DNA of 5,251 nt from Hyphomicrobiales bacterium (GCA_017304275.1 JAFKKW010000486.1:1-5251), one strand, 5' to 3'. Shown: positions 1 through 5,111, counted from the first letter of the stretch. Notes: a model not told the origin generated them from the sequence alone. Program-made: numbers and translations.

Positions 1-402
1 GGCCAGGCCGTCGCCAAGATCAACATCCGCTACAACGATCTCTGGCGCCGTCCGACGATCGAAGCCTGGGTTCGCGACAAACTCGCACACGCGGCGGCCG
101 AAGTCGGAGCGAAGTATGAAGTCAGCTTCTCAGGCACCGGCGACGTCTTCCTGACGAAGCCCGGTCCTCTCGTTTCCACGCTGACAGACGCCGTTCAATC
201 CGTGACTGGCCGAATTCCAAAGCTGACGACCGGAGGCGGCACGTCGGACGCCCGCTTCATCAAGGACGTCTGCCCGGTGGTCGAGTTCGGTCTCGTCAAT
301 AAGACCATCCACGCCGTCGACGAGCACGTCCCACTCGCCGACCTCGAACGCCTGACCGCCATTTATCAGCGCTTCCTCGCCGGCTATTTCAGCGCCCAAT
401 GA
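1..402 (+). CDS. dapE: Succinyl-diaminopimelate desuccinylase, C-terminal 133 residues (5' truncated by window)
   Basis: Zinc-dependent M20 metallopeptidase-family enzyme that hydrolyses N-succinyl-L,L-2,6-diaminopimelate to succinate and L,L-diaminopimelate in the cytoplasmic lysine/peptidoglycan pathway. The window opens inside the gene: frame 1 is open from base 1 to TGA at 400-402, about a third of a typical 375-390 residue DapE. The visible part starts at the end of the dimerisation (lid) domain (INIRYND, fragment residues 7-13) and returns to the catalytic domain. The DapE signature GGGTSDARFI (78-87) is followed by CPVVEFGLVNKTIH, whose His104 matches the C-terminal zinc-ligand histidine (H349 in Haemophilus DapE), then VDEHV. 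Upstream metal ligands lie outside the window. The TSDARF and TIHAVDE signatures favour DapE over ArgE. It converges on dcd; the downstream gap holds palindromic repeats but no clear intrinsic terminator with a T-run. Confidence 0.92.
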   Translation, partial: GQAVAKINIRYNDLWRRPTIEAWVRDKLAHAAAEVGAKYEVSFSGTGDVFLTKPGPLVSTLTDAVQSVTGRIPKLTTGGGTSDARFIKDVCPVVEFGLVNKTIHAVDEHVPLADLERLTAIYQRFLAGYFSAQ

Positions 403-505
403 GCCGGCCTCCGCAAGAGCGACAGAGCGCCGGGCGATAGGCAGCAAAGCCGCTCGAATGCTCGGATGCCGATGGCGGTGGACAGACGTAGTGCCAGTCT
501 TCGAC

Positions 506-537
506 GTGTCTGGACCCCGACCTACGTCGGGGTGACG
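506..537 (+). repeat. REP-like palindromic repeat, copy A
   Basis: A perfect 8-bp stem, ACCCCGAC (514-521) and GTCGGGGT (526-533), with loop CTAC, preceded by GTGTCTGG and followed by GACG. The reverse complement of 570-601 is the same element with paired substitutions, so this is one member of a dispersed family of the type common between alphaproteobacterial genes. It lies between the convergent dapE and dcd ends and may slow 3' exonucleases or transcription, but no T-run follows. Confidence 0.8.
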
Positions 538-569
538 TCATAGGTTTCCGAGCGCCAGCCCGACATCAC

Positions 570-601
570 CGTCATCCCGGCGAAGGCCGGGATCCAGACA
601 C
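570..601 (-). repeat. REP-like palindromic repeat, copy B (inverted relative to copy A)
   Basis: A perfect 8-bp stem, ATCCCGGC (574-581) and GCCGGGAT (586-593), with loop GAAG on the plus strand. Read on the minus strand it begins GTGTCTGGAT and ends in GATGACG, matching copy A in length, foot sequence and loop position. It starts 38 bases beyond the dcd stop, so it would sit in the 3' end of the dcd transcript. No T-run follows. Confidence 0.8.
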
Positions 602-638
602 CGAGCCGCATCGCCCTCCGCTAGGAAGCGACCGCGCC

Positions 639-1772
639 CTACCGGAAATGCTTGCTGAGCTTCAGTCCCTGCGCCTGATAGTGGCTGCCGAGGTCGCGGC
701 CGTAGAGCGTCTCCGGCACCTCCATCATGCGCTCGTAGACGAGCCGCCCGATGATCTGCCCGTCCTCGAGGATGAACGGCACCGTATGCGAGCGCACTTC
801 CAGCACCACGCGTGATCCCGAGCCGCCCGCCGCCGAGTGCCCGAAACCCGGGTCCATGAAGCCCGCGTAATGCACGCGGAACTCGCCCACCAGCGGATTG
901 AACGGCATCATCTCGGCCGCATGCGTGGGCGGGATGTGCACGGCTTCCTTCGACGCCAGGATGTAGAACTGGTCCGGATCGAGGATCAGCCGGCCCTTGT
1001 CGGCCACCACCGGCTCCCAATAGTCCGCGATCGCGCACGCCCCCTTCACGTCGACGTCCACGACACCCGTATGCCGCTTGGCGCGGTAGCCGACGAGCCC
1101 CGCCGCGTCGCCCGCCAAATCGACCGAAAGCGCAATACCGTCATTGATATCGGCCTTGGCACCGGACACGAGCGTCTCGCGCTCCTGCAGCTTCATGAGC
1201 CCCTGGTCCGTCTCGCGCGGATTGCCATGCCGGAAGCGGAGCTGCGAGAGCTTCGACCCCTTGCGCACGATGACGGGGAACGTCTGCGGACAGATTTCGG
1301 CATAGAGTGGACCCGCATAGCCCGCGGGAACGAGATCGAACGCCGACACCCCATCCGCGATCACGCGCGTGAACACGTCGAGCCGCCCCGTCGAGCTCTT
1401 GGGGTTGGCGGACGCGGCGATGGCCTGCGGCAGCGCCAAACTTTCGAGCAGCGGCACGACGTAGACGCACCCGGTCTCCAGCACCGCGCCGCGCTCAAGA
1501 TCGAGCGTGTGCAGCTTGAGATCCTCGAGCCGCTCCGCAACCGTCCCGCCCGGCCCGGGCAGGAAGCTCGCCCGCACGCGGTAGGCGCGCGGCCCGAGCC
1601 TGAGATCCACGCTCGCCGGTTGCAGTTGCCCCGCTTCGATCGGCTCCGCAACCTTGAGCGCGCCCGCGGAGACCAGCACACGGATGGCCTGCACCGGCAG
1701 GATGCCGTCGGGCGCCGCGGCGCCGAGCAGCGAATCCCCGTCGGGAGCAGCAATTTTCGAAGCTTGCGACAT
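639..1772 (-). CDS. dcd: dCTP deaminase, double-length two-domain form (377 aa)
   Basis: Deaminates dCTP to dUTP plus ammonia, feeding dUTPase and dTMP synthesis in the cytoplasm. It is about twice the length of E. coli Dcd (193 aa) and reads as two related halves. The N-terminal half has QPASVDLRLG (51-60), KSSTGR (125-130, matching catalytic Ser111 and Arg115 of E. coli Dcd) and AGPLYAEI (153-160, Glu159 at the catalytic Glu138 position). The C-terminal half has ILDPDQFYIL (263-272), GFMDPGFG (304-311) and VVLEV (322-326, Glu325 at the catalytic position), but FNPLVGEFR (291-299) replaces the Ser/Arg motif. Alphaproteobacteria commonly carry this long form. ATG 1772 is chosen because AGGAG lies 8 bases upstream; in-frame ATGs at 1793 and 1829 lack such a site. 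It is transcribed divergently from metZ and converges on dapE. Function is strongly supported; which half is catalytic is inference. Confidence 0.92.
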   Translation of the reverse strand: MSQASKIAAPDGDSLLGAAAPDGILPVQAIRVLVSAGALKVAEPIEAGQLQPASVDLRLGPRAYRVRASFLPGPGGTVAERLEDLKLHTLDLERGAVLETGCVYVVPLLESLALPQAIAASANPKSSTGRLDVFTRVIADGVSAFDLVPAGYAGPLYAEICPQTFPVIVRKGSKLSQLRFRHGNPRETDQGLMKLQERETLVSGAKADINDGIALSVDLAGDAAGLVGYRAKRHTGVVDVDVKGACAIADYWEPVVADKGRLILDPDQFYILASKEAVHIPPTHAAEMMPFNPLVGEFRVHYAGFMDPGFGHSAAGGSGSRVVLEVRSHTVPFILEDGQIIGRLVYERMMEVPETLYGRDLGSHYQAQGLKLSKHFR

Positions 1773-1780
1773 CGCGTTAA

Positions 1781-1785
1781 CTCCT
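1781..1785 (-). promoter_or_regulatory. Ribosome binding site deciding the dcd start
   Basis: On the minus strand ACAGGAG lies 8 bases before ATG 1772. This is the only good Shine-Dalgarno match near the candidate starts, so it selects the 377-residue product over longer ones starting at 1793 or 1829. Confidence 0.75.
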
Positions 1786-1799
1786 GTCGTCATTGGCTC

Positions 1800-1851
1800 T
1801 AGACCATGATCGCGTCGGATCCTACCCATCCGACGCGTGAATCATTGTCTA
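1800..1851. repeat. Long palindromic element (imperfect 21-bp hairpin) upstream of dcd
   Basis: The core is a perfect 10-bp inverted repeat, CGCGTCGGAT (1811-1820) and ATCCGACGCG (1828-1837), with loop CCTACCC. Beyond it, TAGACCATGAT (1800-1810) pairs with ATCATTGTCTA (1841-1851) with one mismatch, after a 3-base bulge TGA on the right. It lies 28 bases upstream of the dcd start codon and outside any gene. It could be a dispersed intergenic repeat, or a hairpin in the dcd 5' leader if transcription starts beyond it. No T-run follows on either strand, so it is not a classic terminator. Confidence 0.75.
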
Positions 1852-1860
1852 AACTGAGGA

Positions 1861-1889
1861 TCTGGAGCGTGCGGCAAGCACGCTCTAGA
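1861..1889. repeat. Second palindromic hairpin in the dcd/metZ divergent region
   Basis: A 12-bp stem, TCTGGAGCGTGC (1861-1872) and GCACGCTCTAGA (1878-1889), with a 5-base loop GGCAA and one G-T pair. It follows the previous palindrome after 9 bases and ends 11 bases before the candidate metZ -35 box. The TCTGGA foot is shared with the repeats at 506-601 and 5212-5239. Confidence 0.7.
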
Positions 1890-1900
1890 CGAAGCGCCCC

Positions 1901-1928
1901 TTGACGCCAAGTGGCCGGAGAGGCTAAT
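1901..1928 (+). promoter_or_regulatory. Candidate sigma-70-type promoter of metZ
   Basis: TTGACG (1901-1906, five of six to the consensus -35) is followed after 16 bases by GCTAAT (1923-1928, four of six to the -10). Transcription would start near 1935, about 35 bases before the riboswitch. The match is by eye and the -10 is imperfect. The position just upstream of the aptamer, with no other good candidate nearby, is the main support. Confidence 0.5.
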
Positions 1929-1968
1929 CGGGGCCTTATCCCGCGCGCATCGCAAGTTTGCGCCAGGG

Positions 1969-2023
1969 TCGTGGTGATTTGGCCGGCCGGCTTGCAGCCA
2001 CGTTAAACAACTCGCTAAAGAGG
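1969..2023 (+). promoter_or_regulatory. SAM-II (SAM-alpha) riboswitch aptamer upstream of metZ
   Basis: Binds S-adenosylmethionine and lowers expression of methionine-biosynthesis genes; this class is typical of alphaproteobacterial metA, metX and metZ leaders. Stem P1 is CGTGG (1970-1974) with CCACG (1998-2002). The conserved TGATTT follows at 1975-1980, the loop carries GGCTTGCAG (1989-1997), and the 3' pseudoknot strand has TTAAA (2003-2007) and GCTAAA (2014/2015-2019), ending in GAGGG. Spacing and order match the SAM-II consensus as I know it. By hand, the pseudoknot helix 1989-1994 with 2008-2013 pairs except for a C-C mismatch (1991/2011). The 3' end resembles a Shine-Dalgarno sequence, which SAM binding would sequester. 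The metZ start is 112 bases further on, with a terminator between. Confidence 0.93.
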
Positions 2024-2027
2024 GCTG

Positions 2028-2066
2028 ATGCGCGTGACCCGGTTCGAGGTCCGCCCTGGCTCATGA
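2028..2066 (+). CDS. Possible 12-codon leader ORF between riboswitch and metZ
   Basis: ATG at 2028 opens a short frame, MRVTRFEVRPGS, ending in TGA at 2064-2066. The Shine-Dalgarno-like AGAGGG (2019-2024) at the 3' end of the SAM-II aptamer lies only 3-4 bases before the ATG, closer than ideal. The stop overlaps ATG 2063 (ATGA), which is in the metZ frame with no stop before the main metZ start. A ribosome on this ORF would cover most of the left arm of the terminator at 2037-2087. No codon bias or homologue can be judged at 12 residues, so translation is a hypothesis. Confidence 0.35.
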   Translation: MRVTRFEVRPGS

Positions 2067-2095
2067 AAGCGGGGAGGACAACCGGGTTTATTTTT
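2037..2095 (+). terminator. Intrinsic terminator in the metZ leader (riboswitch expression platform)
   Basis: The basal stem ACCCGGTT (2037-2044) pairs perfectly with AACCGGGT (2080-2087). Inside it, GTCC (2049-2052) pairs with GGAC (2076-2079), CCC (2054-2056) with GGG (2072-2074) and GCT (2059-2061) with AGC (2068-2070). The hairpin runs directly into TTTATTTTT (2087-2095), the strongest T-run seen in the window. It lies 13 bases after the aptamer and 39 before the metZ ATG, where an attenuator is expected. The aptamer-proximal AGGGC (2021-2025) could instead pair with GCCCT (2053-2057), a candidate antiterminator. Confidence 0.78.
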
Positions 2096-2121
2096 GTGCC
2101 CTGGGATAGGGCCGCACACGC

Positions 2122-2126
2122 GAGGA
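2122..2126 (+). promoter_or_regulatory. Ribosome binding site deciding the metZ start
   Basis: GAGGA lies 8 bases before ATG 2135. A small hairpin, GCCCT (2098-2102) with AGGGC (2108-2112), sits just upstream and leaves this site free. The earlier in-frame ATG at 2063 has no comparable site. Confidence 0.7.
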
Positions 2127-2134
2127 ACGCCCCC

Positions 2135-3352
2135 ATGACCACAGACAAGAAGACGATCTCCGACGATCCCGCGAGCTGGAGCCCCGAGACGCAGCTCGTG
2201 CACGGCGGCGTGCTGCGCTCCGCGTTCGGCGAAACCTCCGAAGCGCTCTTTCTGACCCAGGGCTTTGTCTACAAATCGGCCGAGCAGGCTGAGGCCCGCT
2301 TCAAGAACGAGGATCCGGGCTTCCAGTACTCGCGCTTCGGCAACCCCACCGTCTCCATGTTCGAGGAGCGTATCCGCCTGCTCGAAGGCGCCGAAGTCGC
2401 CCGCGCGACCGCGACCGGCATGGCGGCCGTCACCGCCAGCCTGCTGTCGTTCCTCAAAGCCGGCGACCACATCGTCGCCGCGCGCGCCATGTTCGGCTCC
2501 TGCCGCTACGTCGTGGAGACGTTGTGCCCGCGCTTCGGCATCGCCATGACGCTGATCGACGGCCGCGACATCGGGAACTGGAAGGCGGCCCTCCGCCCCA
2601 ACACCAAGGCGTTCTTCTTCGAGACGCCCGCCAACCCGACGCTCGACCTGGTCGACATCGCCGCCGTCTCCGCCCTCGCGAAAGAGCACGGCGTCACCAC
2701 CGTCGTCGACAACGTGTTCGCGACGCCCATGCTGCAGCGGCCGCTCGCGCACGGCGCGGATGTCGTCGTCTACTCAGCGACCAAGCACGTCGACGGCCAG
2801 GGCCGCTGCCTCGGCGGCGCCGTGCTCTGCACCGAGAAGTTCCTGACCGACCACCTGCAGGACTTCATCCGCCAGACCGGCCCATCGATGAGCCCCTTCA
2901 ACGCCTGGGTGATGCTGAAGGGCCTTGAGACGCTGCCGATCCGCGTCAAGGCGCAGAGCGCGACGGCTGCGTTCCTCGCTGACGCCCTCGCAGACCTCAA
3001 AGGCGTCTCGCGCGTCATCTACTGCGGCCGCGACGACCACCCGCAGGCCACGCTCGCCAGGAAGCAGATGACCGGCGGCGGTCAGATGATCGCCTTCGAG
3101 GTCGAGGGCGGCAAGGAGGCCGCGTTCCGGCTGCAGAACGCGCTCAGGATCGTCAAGATCTCGAACAACCTCGGCGATACCAAAAGCATCATCACCCATC
3201 CGCCGACGACGACCCATTACCGCATCGGGCCCGAGGCCCGCGCCGAGCTTGGCATCACCGACGGCATGCTGCGCCTTTCCGTCGGCCTCGAGGATCAGAA
3301 CGACCTGCTCGCTGACCTCGAGGCGGCCGTTGCCGCCGCCCGCGCCGGCTGA
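2135..3352 (+). CDS. metZ: O-succinylhomoserine sulfhydrylase (405 aa)
   Basis: PLP enzyme of the cystathionine gamma-synthase (Cys/Met metabolism) family that makes homocysteine directly from O-succinylhomoserine and sulfide in cytoplasmic methionine synthesis. Visible family features in order: TQLVHGG (19-25); QYSRFGNPT (64-72), whose Tyr65 and Arg67 contact the PLP phosphate of the neighbouring subunit; ATATGMAAV (91-99); ETPANPTLDLVDI (163-175); VDNVFATP (191-198, Asp192 facing the PLP ring nitrogen); SATKHVDGQGR (214-224, Lys217 the Schiff-base lysine); THPPTTTH (354-361); and LRLSVGLED (379-387, Arg380 the substrate carboxylate-binding arginine). Length is normal. ATG 2135 follows GAGGA by 8 bases; ATG 2063 would add 24 residues encoded across the terminator. 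The upstream SAM-II riboswitch confirms the methionine role. Cystathionine gamma-synthase or O-acetylhomoserine sulfhydrylase are alternatives; the metZ call rests on overall resemblance and on the apaG neighbour. Confidence 0.9.
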   Translation: MTTDKKTISDDPASWSPETQLVHGGVLRSAFGETSEALFLTQGFVYKSAEQAEARFKNEDPGFQYSRFGNPTVSMFEERIRLLEGAEVARATATGMAAVTASLLSFLKAGDHIVAARAMFGSCRYVVETLCPRFGIAMTLIDGRDIGNWKAALRPNTKAFFFETPANPTLDLVDIAAVSALAKEHGVTTVVDNVFATPMLQRPLAHGADVVVYSATKHVDGQGRCLGGAVLCTEKFLTDHLQDFIRQTGPSMSPFNAWVMLKGLETLPIRVKAQSATAAFLADALADLKGVSRVIYCGRDDHPQATLARKQMTGGGQMIAFEVEGGKEAAFRLQNALRIVKISNNLGDTKSIITHPPTTTHYRIGPEARAELGITDGMLRLSVGLEDQNDLLADLEAAVAAARAG

Positions 3353-3361
3353 TCCTGGCAC

Positions 3362-3411
3362 AAACCTCCGCGTACCCGCTCCACCATTCCTCTCCGTTGC
3401 CGGGGAGGTTT
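3362..3411. repeat. Inverted repeat after metZ
   Basis: AAACCTCC (3362-3369) is perfectly complementary to GGAGGTTT (3404-3411), 34 bases apart. A competing local hairpin, CTCC (3392-3395) with GGAG (3404-3407), uses the same right arm. It begins 9 bases after the metZ stop. The right arm runs into only three T's, so termination is possible but weak. Confidence 0.4.
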
Positions 3412-3470
3412 GGAGGAGGATTGCAGAACATTCAGCCAGCCGGGTCCCTCACCAAGATCGGCCAAAGACA

Positions 3471-3499
3471 TTGACGCCGCGGCGCCGCGCCGTGGTAAA
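3471..3499 (+). promoter_or_regulatory. Candidate promoter of the apaG-argE unit
   Basis: TTGACG (3471-3476) is followed after 17 bases by GGTAAA (3494-3499), about three of six matches to the -10. The -35 box and following CC equal those of the metZ promoter candidate. A small hairpin, GCTCG (3500-3504) with CGAGC (3516-3520), lies between here and the apaG GTG. Weak support; apaG could also be reached by read-through from metZ. Confidence 0.35.
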
Positions 3500-3534
3500 G
3501 CTCGCTCGCGAAGAACGAGCAATGGACCGGCCGT

Positions 3535-3942
3535 GTGAGCGACGAAACCCCATACGAGCAGGTAACCGACGGCATCCGCATCCGGGTCACCCCCGAATAT
3601 TCGGATGACCAGTCGTCTCCTGACGAAAGCTACTTCTTCTGGATCTACACGATCGAGATCGCCAACGAGAGCACACACACGGTCCAGCTCAAGAGCCGCA
3701 TCTGGCGCATCACCGACTCCAACGGCAAGACCGATGAGGTGCGCGGACCCGGCGTCGTCGGCCAGACCCCGCTCATTCCGCCCGGCCAGTCGTTCACCTA
3801 TTCGTCGGGGTGCCCGCTCTCGACGCCGTCCGGCATCATGGTCGGCAGCTATCAGATGACGGACGAGGCGGGAAAGCTGTTCGACGTCGCGATCCCGGCC
3901 TTCTCGCTCGACAGCCCGTACGCCACGCGCAGTGTGAACTGA
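3535..3942 (+). CDS. apaG: ApaG-domain protein (135 aa)
   Basis: Small immunoglobulin-like beta-sandwich protein of the ApaG (DUF525) family. It was named from the E. coli apaGH operon and is often annotated as a Co2+/Mg2+ efflux protein; its biochemical role is still uncertain. Family blocks seen: GIRIRVTPEY (13-22), WIYTIEIAN (36-44), VQLKSRIWRITDSNG (50-64), VRGPGVVGQTPLIPPGQSF (69-87), and the highly conserved YSSGCPLSTPSGIMVGSY (89-106) followed by FDVAIPAFSLDSP (116-128). The protein is soluble, with no signal or membrane segment. GTG 3535 is the only reasonable start: the frame upstream is closed by TAA at 3496 with no ATG or GTG between, and the nearby ATG at 3522 is out of frame. Its Shine-Dalgarno site is weak (GGA, 8 bases upstream). 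The metZ-apaG order is, to my knowledge, frequent in Hyphomicrobiales. It forms a tight unit with argE, 5 bases apart. Confidence 0.93.
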   Translation: MSDETPYEQVTDGIRIRVTPEYSDDQSSPDESYFFWIYTIEIANESTHTVQLKSRIWRITDSNGKTDEVRGPGVVGQTPLIPPGQSFTYSSGCPLSTPSGIMVGSYQMTDEAGKLFDVAIPAFSLDSPYATRSVN

Positions 3943-3947
3943 CCGCG

Positions 3948-5111
3948 ATGTCCCCCGACCAGACCAAAGCCGCCATCGAGCTCCTGGCAAGGCTCGTCAG
4001 CTTCGACACCACGAGCCATAAATCCAACCGTGCGCTGCAGAGCTTCGTCGAAGCCTATCTCGCGGAGCATGGCGTCGCCTCGCTCCTGGTGCCGACCGAG
4101 GACGGCGAGAAGGCCTCGCTGTTCGCCACCATCGGTCCCGATGACGTGCCGGGCATCGGCCTCTCGGGACACACCGACGTCGTGCCCGCCGATCCCGCTG
4201 CATGGACGAGCGATCCCTTCACGATGCGCGAGGCCGAAGGCCGCCTTTACGGCCGCGGCACCGCCGACATGAAAGGCTATCTCGCCTGCGTGCTGGCCAT
4301 GGTGCCCGCATTCAAGCGCCGCCGCCTCAAAGTCCCGATGCACATCCTGTTCTCCTACGACGAGGAGGTCGGCTGCACGGGCGTCCGTCCGATGATCGCC
4401 GAATTGGGAGATCGGCTTCGGAAGCCGCGCGCCGTCATCGTCGGCGAGCCGACCTCGATGGCCGTCGTCGACGCCCACAAGGGCCCCGTGCGCTGGAACG
4501 TCGAGATCACCGGACACGCCGCGCATTCGAGCATGGCCCACCTCGGCGTGAATGCCATCACGGTCGCCGCGCGCCTCATCGGCAAGTTGAGCGAGATCGA
4601 GCAGGAGCTTGCGGCCCTGCCGCCGGACCCACGCTTCACGCCGCCCTATCCGACGCTGCAGGTCACCCTGATCGACGGCGGCATCGCCACCAACATCGTG
4701 CCGGCGGCGTGCAACTTCGTGTTCGACATTCGGTCCATGCCGGGCCTCGACATCGAAGCCATCGAGCGTCGCCTCGTCGATTTCGCTGACAACGAATGCC
4801 TGCCGGACATGCGGCGCATCGCGCCCGAGGCCGCCATCGCCATCCGTCGCGTCAACCAGGTGCCGCCGTTCGCCGCCGACACCACGTCCGACATCGTTGC
4901 GCTGGCCCTGAAGCTGGCCGGCGAGAACGCCACCACCGCCGTCTCATATGCGACCGAGGCCGGTCTCTTCCAGGCAGCGCATATTCCCTCGGTCGTCTGC
5001 GGCCCCGGCGACATCGCCCAAGCCCACACCGCCGACGAATGGATCGCCATCAGCGAGATCGAGCGCTGCCTCGCCTTCCTGCACCGCCTCGCCGATTGGG
5101 CCGAGACGTAG
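3948..5111 (+). CDS. argE: Acetylornithine deacetylase (387 aa)
   Basis: M20-family metallohydrolase that splits N2-acetyl-L-ornithine to ornithine and acetate in cytoplasmic arginine synthesis. The catalytic-domain motif GLSGHTDVVP (71-80) gives metal ligand His75 and Asp77. GRGTADMKG (102-110) gives bridging Asp107. SYDEEVGCTG (136-145) gives catalytic base Glu139 and metal ligand Glu140. GEPT (166-169) gives ligand Glu167, and CGPGDIAQAHTADEWI (351-366) gives ligand His360. The dimerisation domain carries ITGHAAHSSMAHLGVNAI (187-204), with His193 the likely oxyanion-hole residue. All metal and catalytic positions are intact and length is normal (E. coli ArgE 383 aa). Blocks such as DEEVGCTG and the C-terminal CGPGDIAQAH fit ArgE better than DapE, which the neighbouring 1-402 gene encodes. 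Start ATG 3948 is five bases after the apaG stop, with no good Shine-Dalgarno site, suggesting translational coupling. A related amidohydrolase specificity cannot be excluded. Confidence 0.9.
   Translation: MSPDQTKAAIELLARLVSFDTTSHKSNRALQSFVEAYLAEHGVASLLVPTEDGEKASLFATIGPDDVPGIGLSGHTDVVPADPAAWTSDPFTMREAEGRLYGRGTADMKGYLACVLAMVPAFKRRRLKVPMHILFSYDEEVGCTGVRPMIAELGDRLRKPRAVIVGEPTSMAVVDAHKGPVRWNVEITGHAAHSSMAHLGVNAITVAARLIGKLSEIEQELAALPPDPRFTPPYPTLQVTLIDGGIATNIVPAACNFVFDIRSMPGLDIEAIERRLVDFADNECLPDMRRIAPEAAIAIRRVNQVPPFAADTTSDIVALALKLAGENATTAVSYATEAGLFQAAHIPSVVCGPGDIAQAHTADEWIAISEIERCLAFLHRLADWAET

Noticed and set aside
403..505. Possible tRNA or small RNA gene after dapE
   Set aside because: No cloverleaf, no T-loop GGTTC motif and no terminator; nothing beyond GC-rich intergenic sequence.
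506..601. CRISPR array or bidirectional rho-independent terminator
   Set aside because: Only two copies in opposite orientation, no regular spacers, and no T-run after either hairpin.
639..1772. dCTP deaminase as an anti-phage nucleotide-depletion system
   Set aside because: Defence deaminases of that type have a different (cytidine-deaminase-like) fold and accessory features. This gene is the common alphaproteobacterial metabolic form among housekeeping genes.
837..1802. Long plus-strand frame of 321 codons opposite dcd
   Set aside because: It is rich in Arg and His, as expected for the antisense of a GC-rich gene, with no recognisable domain; the minus strand encodes clear dCTP deaminase motifs.
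1772..1829. Longer dcd starts at 1829 or 1793
   Set aside because: They would extend the protein into the palindromic repeat region and lack ribosome sites, whereas ATG 1772 has AGGAG 8 bases upstream.
2015..2752. Minus-strand frame of 245 codons opposite metZ and its leader
   Set aside because: It runs antisense through the SAM-II aptamer and the PLP-enzyme core motifs; repetitive Gly/Arg/Ala/Glu composition without a domain.
3249..3608. Plus-strand frame crossing the end of metZ and the gap before apaG
   Set aside because: It overlaps the conserved metZ C-terminus and the apaG start, has Arg/Pro/Ser-rich out-of-frame composition and no ribosome site.
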